38,527 nt of DNA from NCBI GenBank assembly GCA_964406575.1, contig CAYOSH010000035.1, positions 1 through 38,527 on the forward strand, written 5' to 3'. This document shows, piece after piece, positions 15,587 to 24,687 of this stretch. Position numbers and translations under genes: made by a program. The notes under the pieces are model-generated. The model was given only the letters and a program-made list of their open reading frames with translations. It ran no database searches and had not been told where the DNA came from. Origin of the DNA: WTAW01 sp964406575 (lineage in GTDB: Bacteria; Acidobacteriota; Aminicenantia; Aminicenantales; Aminicenantaceae). Position 1 is the first letter of the stretch. Each line of letters begins with the position of its first letter.

Positions 15587-17293
15587 TTACACTCTTATGC
15601 ACCGATGCCGTTCATAAGCAGATCTGTAAAGCTCTCTAGCTTTGTCGATACTTTTTCGATAGGTTTCTGTGACCTTTTTGCTGTTGTCCTTCATTTCTTC
15701 AGCGAGTTTTTTACTGTTTTTTCCCATTTCCTCGCTGATCTTCCTGAAATTTTTTTGGGCCTCTTCATAATATTCCTCAGCATCTTCTTTGTATTTCTTC
15801 TGCGACTTTTTGTATTTGTCCTCTATACTCTCTCCGAATTTTCTCCATACATCAGCATATCTATCCCAATTATTGGAATAAAACTCAAACTCTCTTTCCT
15901 CTTCACCGATCTCGATGTCAACCTCTTGTTTCTTTTTATCTCTAAGGAATTCTATTTTGATCTTTTCTCCTTTGTCCTTGTCCTGGATCAACTTCTGCAA
16001 GGCGGTCACGCGTTCGACACGTTCTCCCTCTGCTTTTACGATCACATCACCAACTTTGATTCCGGCTTCCTCTGCGGGGCTGCCCTCAGAGACCTTAGCG
16101 ACGAGAAGGCCTGTTCCCTCTTCGATGCCAAAATGCTCGGATAACTCGCGATTCAGCTCCTGCAAGTATATTCCGATGTAGTTCTGTTTTCCGCCGACCC
16201 AGCGAAAAAGCTTGGAGTCTTCATTCCTGGGCATGGGCACAGGTCTTACGCGCTCGGGAGCGAACAGCCGTGGGAATTTGAATTCGAATTCGCGCATAAT
16301 ATCCTTTTCTGAGTACTCTCCCAGCTTTACGTTCACATCCATCGGTTTACCGTCTCTTTCGACCTTTACAGTCATATCATCGCCGGGTGCGTGCATCCTG
16401 ATCTCTTCAGCCAGCATCTCAGTGTTCGTGACTTTTTCTCCTTCAAACTCCAGGACAATGTCCCCCTCTTTAAGCTTCGCCAGCTCAGCAGGAGACTCTT
16501 TCTCCACATCCACAATCTCCACTCGACCATCCTCGTTTTCCGCGATGGAAACACCCAGCCAGCCCCGTTTCATCTTTCCTGTCTTTCTGATTTCGGTACA
16601 AACTCTATCGATCAGGTCCACAGGTACGGCAAGAGCCATTCCCGAAGACGGAGCCTCCGCTCTGTCGACAAAAATACCTTCTCGAATTCTTCCCGCCACA
16701 TTCACCGATAAGCTGCTGTCGATATAAGCCCCGCGGATGAGGCCTACCATGCGGCCGCGGTCATCCACCACCGGACTTCCGCTCGCACCCCTGACAACCC
16801 ACACATTCAACCGGAGCTTGTCCCTGGCGAGGGAGCTCACAATTCCTTGAGTGACTGCGGGTGTGTCATCGGGAGATATGCTGACGACTCCGATCCACGC
16901 ACCGGGAGACAGGTCCTTGACCTCTCCTTTGGCGATGGGCGTCAGCTTCTTGGAATCTGCTTGGATCAATGCCAGATGGGTCACAGAATCCATACCTAAA
17001 AACTTCGCATCGATCCGCTCACCGCCTGAGGTAAACACATACAATTTTTCATCGTGGGGAGATATAAGGGCCGTGGTCACGATATATCCTTCCTCATCGA
17101 TCACAACTCCCGTAGCCACTTTCCTCATGCCATTCCTTGCTTCAACCTTCACCACCGATGGGTAAACCTTTTTTGTGATCTTATCGATCTCTACATCTTT
17201 CGCCAAAGCCCGACTCGGAAGAGCGCCCAAGCTCAGACCTAAAACCGATATAAATAAAAGAAGGCCTAGGATCGCGTTCATTTTTTTAGTCAT
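15587..17293 (-). CDS. HtrA/DegP-like pseudoprotease with two PDZ domains and a coiled-coil tail
   Basis: 568 residues from ATG 17293 (AGGAGG 10 nt upstream; a TTG 6 nt earlier is also possible). Signal peptide or anchor at 8-30, then a trypsin-like domain (35-230). In HtrA proteases the His sits in a TNNHV motif; here the segment reads IVTTALIS, with Leu76 in place of His. The Asp of SD(I/L)AL is His106 (VTHLALI). Ser171 in GASGSP remains. With two of three triad residues lost it should not cleave peptides. PDZ1 (about 245-330, RGWLGVSIAE) and PDZ2 (about 375-465, YIGIYLQELN and SPAEEAGIKVGDVI) look intact. A highly charged helix of about 90 residues (480-568) ends the protein. It follows an ECF sigma and its anti-sigma in one operon, so it is probably a periplasmic sensor or chaperone of envelope stress. 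Confidence 0.85.
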   Translation of the reverse strand: MTKKMNAILGLLLFISVLGLSLGALPSRALAKDVEIDKITKKVYPSVVKVEARNGMRKVATGVVIDEEGYIVTTALISPHDEKLYVFTSGGERIDAKFLGMDSVTHLALIQADSKKLTPIAKGEVKDLSPGAWIGVVSISPDDTPAVTQGIVSSLARDKLRLNVWVVRGASGSPVVDDRGRMVGLIRGAYIDSSLSVNVAGRIREGIFVDRAEAPSSGMALAVPVDLIDRVCTEIRKTGKMKRGWLGVSIAENEDGRVEIVDVEKESPAELAKLKEGDIVLEFEGEKVTNTEMLAEEIRMHAPGDDMTVKVERDGKPMDVNVKLGEYSEKDIMREFEFKFPRLFAPERVRPVPMPRNEDSKLFRWVGGKQNYIGIYLQELNRELSEHFGIEEGTGLLVAKVSEGSPAEEAGIKVGDVIVKAEGERVERVTALQKLIQDKDKGEKIKIEFLRDKKKQEVDIEIGEEEREFEFYSNNWDRYADVWRKFGESIEDKYKKSQKKYKEDAEEYYEEAQKNFRKISEEMGKNSKKLAEEMKDNSKKVTETYRKSIDKARELYRSAYERHRCIRV

Positions 17294-17307
17294 GTTCAAA
17301 AAACCTC

Positions 17308-17709
17308 CTAGTAGATAATCTTAGTATCGGTGTTCTCAGAGACATTCTCCAAAATATATATGGCAGGCGGTTGATCCTGTCCGGTCCGGATCTCACCGAT
17401 GTAGTCGACCGCCTCTACGATAGGGATGTAATCTCTCACGCGACTCTGGCTCTGACGATCAAATACTGAAGGCGCAGGCTGCTGCTGTGTGCTCGAGACC
17501 TCAACCGGCCTCCTCTGCGGAAGCACAAAGAGGCCGACGATGACGAGCAGGACAGCCGCTGCGCTGAAGGCCCCGGCAACGGAAATACGCAATCGCGTAT
17601 TTCTGACCGATGTTCTTTTCCTCATTGAGAGCTCTGCCATGACCTTTTGTTCAAAATTAGGGGGAGCTTCTACAGGTTCTATCTTTTTGAGGAGACTATC
17701 GAGTTCCAT
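17308..17709 (-). CDS. Putative single-pass membrane anti-sigma factor
   Basis: 133 residues from ATG 17709, 7 nt after AGGAGG; an in-frame TTG at 17715 is too close to that site. A short cytoplasmic part (MELDSLLKKIEPVEAPPNFE, to about residue 43) is followed by one membrane helix (about 44-66, AGAFSAAAVLLVIVGLFVL) and a periplasmic tail. There is no HxxxCxxC zinc motif, so it would not belong to the ZAS class. It overlaps the 3' end of the ECF sigma gene and precedes the HtrA-like gene by 14 nt, which is the reason for the anti-sigma assignment. Sequence alone gives no family. Confidence 0.65.
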   Translation of the reverse strand: MELDSLLKKIEPVEAPPNFEQKVMAELSMRKRTSVRNTRLRISVAGAFSAAAVLLVIVGLFVLPQRRPVEVSSTQQQPAPSVFDRQSQSRVRDYIPIVEAVDYIGEIRTGQDQPPAIYILENVSENTDTKIIY

Positions 17710-18289
17710 GTTCAACCTCCTTGGGCTTTACCAAAAAATCCAGGTTATGTTCATCCTTTTCCAATATATGTTTCAATTGTGCCCGTCCTCTGCTGATCCT
17801 GGCTTTGATCGTCCCCACAGGCCTTTTCATGATCTGTGCGATCTCTTCCTGAGAAAAACCCTCGATATCCTTGAGGACAATGGGAATTCTGTACCGAGGA
17901 TGCAGGGTGTCTAAGGCTCTTTTGAGATTCTCTATAAGATAGGTCTCTCCCGGCTCGGCCGCAGCTCCGATCTGATCGCCTAAGTGGCTTTGCGTATCAT
18001 CCAGCGAAACAGTGGATAATTTCCGTGTCTTCTTGAGCTCTGTCTTCGCCAGGTTGGAGGCGATGGTGTATATCCAGGAGGACAAAGGGGCTATGGGTTT
18101 ATATTTGTTCGACTTGAAATAGACTCTCATAAATGTCTCTTGCGCAAGGTCAACAGCCCTTTGATAATCACCTGTGAGCTGTGTTAAAAAATTCACGATT
18201 CTGTGTTTGTATATGGATACGATCTTCTCAAAAGCCACTTCATCACCTTTTTGAACAAGGTGCATCAACTCCTGTTCCTCCATTCTCAT
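17696..18289 (-). CDS. ECF RNA polymerase sigma factor
   Basis: 197 residues. Region 2 (about 10-80) carries the FEKIVSIYKHRIVNFLTQ helix and DLAQETFMRVYFK, with WIYTIASNLAKTELKK as the -10 recognition end. Region 4 (about 125-180) has YRIPIVLKDIEGFSQEEIAQ and GTIKARISRGRAQLK as the -35 recognition helix. Region 3 is absent, as in all group 4 sigma factors. It directs transcription of an envelope-response regulon and is held by the membrane protein encoded next. The start may be 18289 or the ATG at 18283; AAGGA fits the second better. Confidence 0.9.
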   Translation of the reverse strand: MRMEEQELMHLVQKGDEVAFEKIVSIYKHRIVNFLTQLTGDYQRAVDLAQETFMRVYFKSNKYKPIAPLSSWIYTIASNLAKTELKKTRKLSTVSLDDTQSHLGDQIGAAAEPGETYLIENLKRALDTLHPRYRIPIVLKDIEGFSQEEIAQIMKRPVGTIKARISRGRAQLKHILEKDEHNLDFLVKPKEVEHGTR

Positions 18290-18330
18290 CCTTTGAAACC
18301 CTTTTCCCTCTTAATTCGTTGCATTATGAA

Positions 18331-18344
18331 TCCAAAATTTTGGA
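18331..18344. promoter_or_regulatory. 14-bp perfect palindrome TCCAAAATTTTGGA upstream of the ECF sigma gene
   Basis: It is self-complementary over all 14 bases and lies 42 nt before the sigma start, between two minus-strand genes. It could be an operator. A CATAAT box (18323-18328 on the minus strand) sits just downstream, without a good -35. Confidence 0.3.
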
Positions 18345-18402
18345 ATTATTCTCAGATAAACCCATCACGCTCAAAAGAAAACTGCCACAATTGATTGAGC
18401 TC

Positions 18403-19728
18403 CTATTTTTTATTCATCCTCTCATTTACAATTTTCTCAAATTTATCTCTGAGCCGTGTCTGGACACTCGTCATGGGAACAACATTGCCGTTGATGATGA
18501 CTTTAAGGACTCGCGAGCTCAGCTGAATCGGAGTATGATCCCACAATACAACATTCGCCAGTTTCCCCACCTCAAGAGACCCAACGAGGTTATCCACACC
18601 CAGGATTTTAGCGGGATTGATCGTTAATGCCCTTACAGCGTCATCCTCAGAAAGGCCGTGAGCAACTGATATACTCGCTGGAACCGGAATGTTACGCACC
18701 CGATGGCTGTTGACTCCAAAGCCTAAAATGTCAAAACAAAAAAGGACGCCTTTCTCCGAGAGAACAGCCGCCGTATGATAATTGATATCGTAAGGCTGCC
18801 ACTTCTCGGGAATCGTCGTTGTCCCCGCCCAGATAACAGGAATCTTCTTCGCTGCAAGCTCATCGGCAAACTTCAGGATATCAGCGCTCGCATAGAGAAT
18901 TCCTTTCAACTGATATTCTTTTATGATCTGGAGCGCATTCCGGATGGTCACCTCATTGGAAGTTATAAATACTGCAGGCATCCTTCCATTCACCACTGGA
19001 ACGAGAGCTTCCAGAGCCAAATCTCTTTTGAATGGGGCGTACTCTGCTTTCCGCTCACTTTTGTCCTCTTCTCTCTCTCGAACTTCAATTTTTTCCGCAT
19101 AGAGCAAGGCCTGATTCAGTTGATCTCTAATGAGAGCGGTGATCCCGGGGAGTGTTGTGGGATAATTGCCCGGCCTCTTTGGCCCGAACGTGACCTGCCC
19201 CTTGGCTCCCATGTTGAAGATTTGGGCCATGTCCCTCTTGATGACCATCTCTTCTGCAATGTTTCCGTATAGGTTAAGCACGACAGCCTTACCATTTATG
19301 ATATTCATGCTCCCACTGGTTGTCATCACAGTAGTCACTCCGTCAATCCTGGTCACTTCTATCGTACTGTCCTCCGGATTTATTGCATCGAAGGGGTCGA
19401 TCTGGGGAGTTATCACGCCAAGCTCGTTCACATCGTTTCCGGAACCTGGGTAACCCGTGACTCCAATGGCAGTCATGACAGCCACAAGACCCGGATACAC
19501 ACTTTTCCCTCCGGCATCGATCACGATTGTTTCAGGAGGGGTTTCAATATCGGTTCCGATCCTGGCGATCTTTCCACTCTGAATGAGCAAGCTGCCGTTT
19601 GGGATCACTTCACCCACAACCGGAACAATCCTCCCGTTTCTGATCAGGATCGACTCCTGCGACAGAGCCACATTTGCAAGAACAAAAACCAGGATCATCG
19701 CAAAGATCAAATGGACTCTTTTATTCAT
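18403..19728 (-). CDS. Secreted amidohydrolase-like protein lacking the HxH metal site
   Basis: 441 residues from ATG 19728 with GGAGGGAG upstream. Signal peptide 1-23 (LIFAMILVFVLANVALS), then the composite beta domain ILIRNGRIVPVVGEVIPNGS and SGKIARIG of the metal-dependent amidohydrolases. Where active relatives have PG(L/I)IDSHTH this protein has PGLVAVMTA, so both metal-binding His are replaced (Met85, Ala87). The late segment ALTINPAKILGVDNLVGSLE and the closing beta strand are conserved. It is probably catalytically dead. Its start overlaps the end of an intact paralogue by 8 nt, so the two are translationally coupled and may form one complex. It may regulate or scaffold the active partner, or bind the same ligand. 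Confidence 0.8.
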   Translation of the reverse strand: MNKRVHLIFAMILVFVLANVALSQESILIRNGRIVPVVGEVIPNGSLLIQSGKIARIGTDIETPPETIVIDAGGKSVYPGLVAVMTAIGVTGYPGSGNDVNELGVITPQIDPFDAINPEDSTIEVTRIDGVTTVMTTSGSMNIINGKAVVLNLYGNIAEEMVIKRDMAQIFNMGAKGQVTFGPKRPGNYPTTLPGITALIRDQLNQALLYAEKIEVREREEDKSERKAEYAPFKRDLALEALVPVVNGRMPAVFITSNEVTIRNALQIIKEYQLKGILYASADILKFADELAAKKIPVIWAGTTTIPEKWQPYDINYHTAAVLSEKGVLFCFDILGFGVNSHRVRNIPVPASISVAHGLSEDDAVRALTINPAKILGVDNLVGSLEVGKLANVVLWDHTPIQLSSRVLKVIINGNVVPMTSVQTRLRDKFEKIVNERMNKK

Positions 19729-20989
19729 AGCTCCCTCCTTCTCTCTGAACGCTGTGTTTTGCATAATCGAAGTAGATCTTGCCCTCTATGATCGTCATCA
19801 GACATTTGGTCGTGGAATCCAGAGGATGTTTTTCGAACACGGCAATATCTCCATCCTTTCCAACTTCAATGCTCCCGATGCGGTTCTCCAGCTCAAGAGA
19901 TCTGGCTGGGTTCAGGGTGATCATCTTTAGGACTTCCTCTTCAGGGATGTCGTTGTACTTAAGGACCTTGGCTGCGTTCCGGAAGAGATAACGCCCCTCA
20001 TCCGCGCTGTCGGAATTGATCACGATGTTGACGCCGGCATCATACATGATCTTGAAACCATAGGGACACCCATCATACGCTTCCTCTTTGAATCCCCACC
20101 AATCAACCCATCCACCAAAAGAGACCCCTGCTTCAGCCATGATGTCTGCCACTTTGTAGCCATCCACACAATGTGACAACTGCATGAGATCGAGGCCGAA
20201 TTCTTTACAAAAGTTGATGAGCCAGACGATTTCATCGGCCCTATATGTATGACAATCGACAGTGAGTTTTTTCTCCAGGGCCATCTTCAGAGTCTCCATC
20301 TTCAGGTCCTTCGTTGGAGGCTTGAGATCCTTCTCTCCAGCTTTTTTCTTTTTTTCATATTCATCCCACTGGGCTTTATATTCCTGGGCTTGGATAAACG
20401 CCTGTCTCATGACATAGGCCGTTCCCATTCGCGTGAAAGGCATTTTCCCCTTTTCTTGTCCGTAAAAACGTTTGGGATTTTCGCCTAATGCCAGCTTCAG
20501 TTGTTGCCGGACTCCTTTGACAATCATCTCCTCTGGCAGCACATTGGTTTTGAGCTTTATGGTGACATTGACACCTCCGATCACATTGGCACTGCCGTGC
20601 ATAGTCTTCACTGTCGTCACACCTCCCGCTAACGTCGTCAGAATCTTGTGATCTTCAGGGTACAAGGCCTCTTTCATCCAAACTTGTGGAGTGACAGGAT
20701 CGGTCATTTCATTGATATCGCCAGAACTTAGGGCAATATGAGTGTGGCTGTCTATGATCCCCGGCATTATGAACTTCCCCTTACAGTCAATCACGCGGAC
20801 TCCAGGCGGAATCGTTATATCCTCACCGAAAGCAGCGATTTTGCCATTCTGGATAAGAACAGTCCCATTGGGAATAACACCTTGAGTGATTGTTAGAACA
20901 GTTCCTCCCTTGAGCGCTAAATCCTGGGACATGACATTCGCAGAGACGAATACCGCTGCAGCCAATAAAAAAACAAACCGTTTCTTCAT
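19721..20989 (-). CDS. Secreted metal-dependent amidohydrolase (imidazolonepropionase-like)
   Basis: 422 residues from ATG 20989, 6 nt after AAGGAG; the ATG at 20995 abuts that site. Signal peptide 1-22. Metal ligands are visible in order: HTH at 82-84 (IIDSHTHIA), a His in VDCHTYRAD, a His in MQLSHCVDGY and the Asp in NSDSAD. It ends with the beta domain (LENRIGSIEVGKDGDIAVFE). It should hydrolyse a cyclic amide, dipeptide or similar bond in the periplasm; members of this family include dipeptidases and imidazolonepropionase, and the substrate here is open. It is encoded first of a coupled pair with a degenerate paralogue. Confidence 0.88.
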   Translation of the reverse strand: MKKRFVFLLAAAVFVSANVMSQDLALKGGTVLTITQGVIPNGTVLIQNGKIAAFGEDITIPPGVRVIDCKGKFIMPGIIDSHTHIALSSGDINEMTDPVTPQVWMKEALYPEDHKILTTLAGGVTTVKTMHGSANVIGGVNVTIKLKTNVLPEEMIVKGVRQQLKLALGENPKRFYGQEKGKMPFTRMGTAYVMRQAFIQAQEYKAQWDEYEKKKKAGEKDLKPPTKDLKMETLKMALEKKLTVDCHTYRADEIVWLINFCKEFGLDLMQLSHCVDGYKVADIMAEAGVSFGGWVDWWGFKEEAYDGCPYGFKIMYDAGVNIVINSDSADEGRYLFRNAAKVLKYNDIPEEEVLKMITLNPARSLELENRIGSIEVGKDGDIAVFEKHPLDSTTKCLMTIIEGKIYFDYAKHSVQREGGSYE

Positions 20990-21022
20990 GCTCATCTCCT
21001 TTTTATTTCAATTCGTCTTTAC

Positions 21023-21051
21023 ATATTAATGTTACGATATTATGTTTACAA
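21023..21051 (-). promoter_or_regulatory. Possible sigma-70 promoter of the amidohydrolase pair
   Basis: On the minus strand TTGTAA (21046-21051), a 17-nt spacer and TAATAT (21023-21028), about 33 nt before the amidohydrolase ATG. The match is moderate. Confidence 0.4.
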
Positions 21052-21194
21052 GCCTATTTATGCGCGATAAAACAGGAATGAGATATGGATGAGGCAGAAA
21101 ATGACCTCGCAGGGATACGATTAAAAAAGTGTGCTGCGTACGCTCTCAGACTGAGTGGAGTAAAACAGGACGCACAGCTAAATCTAATGCGTTC

Positions 21195-24100
21195 TTATCG
21201 TTTAGGGGGTTCTATGGGTTTTGTCACAAAGAGACTGATATCCCGGCTGATCAACAGCGCACGCAATTCGGGAAACTTCTCCTTGATCAGCTCATTGATC
21301 TTTTTTATGGTCCTCTCCAGCTCGTCTCTCAGGCGATAGACTGTGGATCGTTGTGCCTGCGTGGGCTGTGCGGTGGTCGCCTGAAGTTTTCCTGCAAGGT
21401 CCATAATCACATATTCCATACTGTTCCGGTCCTCTCTGAACGCACCCCGGATCTCCTTCAGCTCCTTAGCGATTTCCTCGATCTTGTTTATGACTTTATC
21501 CGGCAGGTCTTCTCTTCCCTTGAGAGCCTTTTCAATGCGCTTGATTTCTATATCCATCGCATCAACCGCGTTCCATCCCTCTGTGCAGGCCCTCTGCATA
21601 TCGCTCACTGTCATGCTGAGTTCAAACCGTCTTTGCAGAGCATAGGGATTGGCTCTGATCCTGGGGTCCACCTCGACTGAAAGACTCTGCTGGATTTCCT
21701 GATCCCTAGCTACCAATTTGACAGTATATTCGCCAGGCAGAACAAAAACGCCCTTTTTTGGCTCAAAATACCCTGGGCGGGTTCCTTCCGGATCGAATGA
21801 CAGCGGATAGCGAAGATCCCAGTTGATCCTGTTGAATCCCTTTCTGTCGGGCGCATTAATCTCTCGAATTACCGTTCCATTGGCATCGGCAATGATTATT
21901 TTCACGGTGGGAAGATTTTCCCCCTGATCATCTCCTCCTGAAGGCTTTTTCTCTGCGGCCTGTGCGGATCGCTGGCTCGGAGGGTCGCTCTTCAAGTAGT
22001 AAGTGAGTAGAGCACCGTAATCAGGATTGGGCCCAAAAAATTTAGACGCACCGGGATTTGGCAACTCCCTCAGCTCAAAGAACTGGATGGCTTTGCGGGG
22101 AGGAAAAAGATAGGCCTCAGAATCCAGGATCGTCTCACTGAGAGACTCCAACAGGGCAATGTCATCCAGCACAATGATCCCTCGCCCATGAGTGCCGAGA
22201 ATCAGGTCATTCTCCTCACCGTTAACAACGATATCATCCACTGGCACTCGAGGTAAATCCCCACTCACAAATGCCCATTGAACGCCCCCGTTGATGGAGA
22301 TGAAGAGGCCAGACTCTGTTCCGGCGAAAAGGAGTCTTGCATTCCAGGGATGTTCCCGGATCACGTTGACGACTATTCCATTGGGGATATTGTTTGAAAT
22401 GTTTGTCCAGGTGGCGCCAAAATCGGTTGTCTTAAAAATATAGGGACTAAAATCATTGTCGCGATGCCCATCAAGAGTCACATATGCGGTTCCGGGTTTG
22501 TGGATGGAAGCCAAGACACAACTAACCCAGCGAGGTTCAGACAAGCGGAAGCGCGGCGTCAGATCCGTCCAAGAACTCCCGTTATCCCTTGTCATCTGCA
22601 CATTTCCGTCATCTGTTCCAGCATAGATCAACCCCACCTGCAGTGGTGATTCAGAAAGAGAGGTCAGAGTTCCGTAGTGGGCGACACCATCGTCCCTTGA
22701 CAGAGTATCGTCATTCCTTGACATTCCCATGATGGGCAGCTTTTTCCAATCCTGATTCTTGGTGAGATCAGGGCTTATGACTTGCCAGATGTGCCCTTTA
22801 TTCGTGGTTTTAAACACTTTATTCCCGCCGTAATAGATGATATCGGGATTATGAGACGACATGATCAGGGGAGATTTCCACCCGAACCGGTATTCCTCAT
22901 CCGTATTTTCAGGAGCTGGTTTGATGTATTTCTCTTCCCGAGTGTTCAGATCAATATAAATCAAACGCCCTCCCTGATTTTCGGCATAGAGCTCAGTCGG
23001 ATCTTCCGGGTTGACAGCCACATGAAAGGCATCGCCATAGGCGACATTGATGACATCCTCATTGCCGATCCCCAGGCTGCTGAAGGTTTTATTGGGCAGC
23101 CCGTACACTCCGTGATCTTGAGCTCCTCCATAGATCCAATAAGGCTCCCCCTCCCTGTGATCGATGCCGATCGCATAGAACTGGGCGATGGGGAGATTGT
23201 CGATAAAATTCCAGGTCTTGCTCCCGTTATAAGACATGTAAAATCCCCCGTCTCCTCCCAACAAGAGATGGTCTGTATTATCGGGATCGATCCACAGGGC
23301 ATGGTGGTCTACGTGAATCCTGTCTCCTGTATTCTCCCTGGAGAATGTCTTGCCGCCGTCTTTCGAGACATAGAGAGAGGTGCCCAACACCCAGATCTTA
23401 TAGGGATTTGTAGGGTCAATGCGTATCTGGCTGTAATACATCGGACGAGGGTTCAGCTCATTCATCCGAGTCCAAGTGTCCCCCCGGTCCTCAGACTTGA
23501 ATACTCCACCTTCCTTATTTTCAATAATCGCATAGACGATGTTCGGGTGGCTTTTAGAGATATCGATGCCGATCCTCCCAGTATTCCCTGTTGGCAACCC
23601 CTTTATCAGTTTCTGCCAGGTGTCTCCCCCATCTAGGGAGCGATAGAGGCCACTGTAAGGGCCCCCTCCGATAAAACCCCATGCCCGGCGGCGTCTCTGA
23701 TACAGGGCTGCATACACAATCCGGCCGTTATCCTCGATGGCCACATCCACGGCTCCCGTGTGTTCATTCACATACAGGATTTTTTCCCAAGTTTGGCCCC
23801 CATCTTTTGTCCGAAAGAGACCGCGTTCGGCATTGGGCCCCCAAAGATGGCCGAGAGCAGCGACAAAAACGACATCAGGATTCCGGGGATTGATGGCAAT
23901 ACGGCCTATGTGATGTGTTTCGTTCAGACCCATAGGGACCCAAGTCTCTCCCCCATCTATAGATTTATAAACTCCATCTCCCCAAGAGGAGCTCTGACGG
24001 TTGTTGGGCTCTCCAGTACCGGCCCATACAATGTTGGGATCGGTGGGTGTTATGGCAATATCCCCTATCGAGAGAGAAGTGCCTTCCTTATCGAACACAG

Positions 24101-24362
24101 GCCTCCAAGTGGTCCCGTTATCCTCGCTCTTAAAAATCCCTCCCGAGGCTGAGGCAATAAAAATGATATGCGGCTCCCCCACGACAGCTTCCACATCATC
24201 GATGCGGCCACCGAATGCGGCGGGCCCTATCTGTCGCCACTTTAGCTGCTTGAACAGGTCTGTATTGAATTTTTGGGGGGTCTGAGCAAAAAAAGGCGCG
24301 CACAACAAGATTGGGCTAACAATCAAGCATGCCAGAATAAATGCTCCCCTTAGCCGTAACAT
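21195..24362 (-). CDS. Secreted Asp-box beta-propeller protein (sortilin/BNR-like)
   Basis: 1055 residues from ATG 24362, with AGGAGG 6 nt upstream. A signal peptide (about 1-27) is followed by LKWRQIGPAAFGGRI, the usual opening of this family. About eleven Asp-box motifs of the form S-x-D-x-G-x-T-W can be read: SEDNGTTW, SIDGGETW, TKDGGQTW, SLDGGDTW, SEDRGDTW, SKDGGKTF, SYNGSKTW, TTNKGHIW, TRDNGSSW, TTDFGATW and SINGGVQW. This fits two seven-bladed propellers over roughly residues 40-720. A beta-sandwich-like part (about 780-900, TVKIIIADANGTVI) and a helical C-terminal region rich in E, R and K (about 905-1050) follow. Databases call such proteins glycosyl hydrolases, but the catalytic role is unproven. 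It is likely a periplasmic or surface protein; it could support peptide or glycan use together with the amidohydrolases downstream. Confidence 0.82.
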   Translation of the reverse strand: MLRLRGAFILACLIVSPILLCAPFFAQTPQKFNTDLFKQLKWRQIGPAAFGGRIDDVEAVVGEPHIIFIASASGGIFKSEDNGTTWRPVFDKEGTSLSIGDIAITPTDPNIVWAGTGEPNNRQSSSWGDGVYKSIDGGETWVPMGLNETHHIGRIAINPRNPDVVFVAALGHLWGPNAERGLFRTKDGGQTWEKILYVNEHTGAVDVAIEDNGRIVYAALYQRRRRAWGFIGGGPYSGLYRSLDGGDTWQKLIKGLPTGNTGRIGIDISKSHPNIVYAIIENKEGGVFKSEDRGDTWTRMNELNPRPMYYSQIRIDPTNPYKIWVLGTSLYVSKDGGKTFSRENTGDRIHVDHHALWIDPDNTDHLLLGGDGGFYMSYNGSKTWNFIDNLPIAQFYAIGIDHREGEPYWIYGGAQDHGVYGLPNKTFSSLGIGNEDVINVAYGDAFHVAVNPEDPTELYAENQGGRLIYIDLNTREEKYIKPAPENTDEEYRFGWKSPLIMSSHNPDIIYYGGNKVFKTTNKGHIWQVISPDLTKNQDWKKLPIMGMSRNDDTLSRDDGVAHYGTLTSLSESPLQVGLIYAGTDDGNVQMTRDNGSSWTDLTPRFRLSEPRWVSCVLASIHKPGTAYVTLDGHRDNDFSPYIFKTTDFGATWTNISNNIPNGIVVNVIREHPWNARLLFAGTESGLFISINGGVQWAFVSGDLPRVPVDDIVVNGEENDLILGTHGRGIIVLDDIALLESLSETILDSEAYLFPPRKAIQFFELRELPNPGASKFFGPNPDYGALLTYYLKSDPPSQRSAQAAEKKPSGGDDQGENLPTVKIIIADANGTVIREINAPDRKGFNRINWDLRYPLSFDPEGTRPGYFEPKKGVFVLPGEYTVKLVARDQEIQQSLSVEVDPRIRANPYALQRRFELSMTVSDMQRACTEGWNAVDAMDIEIKRIEKALKGREDLPDKVINKIEEIAKELKEIRGAFREDRNSMEYVIMDLAGKLQATTAQPTQAQRSTVYRLRDELERTIKKINELIKEKFPELRALLISRDISLFVTKPIEPPKR

Positions 24363-24687
24363 CAAAGGCCTCCTCTATCCAACCTGAATAATTTGGATCT
24401 GCACTGTATCAGGTTGTATTTTGTCGCATATCTACATGAAAGTATCAAACGTTGGGCTATAAATGTCAACTCTTTTACACTATCACATTATCTTGTGGAG
24501 TCAACTGCTCGTCTGACTGATGAAGAGTCCATTCGGGAAATACACAGATAAAAAACGCTTCGTTTGGGAAACGGCCGCTACATTTAGAAAGGATTTCCCT
24601 GGAAAGGGCCGTGAAGATGCCACGGCGTTGACCTTTTTTATTGAAGATAATTTTGGTTATAAAATTCGCTGGAATGAAGCGTTATGA
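24363..24687. other. Intergenic region
   Basis: 325 nt upstream of the propeller gene and downstream of the biotin carrier gene, both on the minus strand. It holds the promoter described at 24441-24469. No coding frame or RNA gene is supported in the rest. Confidence 0.6.
24441..24469 (-). promoter_or_regulatory. Sigma-70 promoter of the Asp-box propeller gene
   Basis: A perfect TTGACA (24464-24469 on the minus strand), a 17-nt spacer and GATACT (24441-24446). The leader to the ATG at 24362 would be about 72 nt. Confidence 0.55.

Noticed and set aside
21085..21680. Plus-strand frames opposite the end of the propeller gene
   Set aside because: They are the antisense shadow of its helical C-terminal region and have no RBS or family features.
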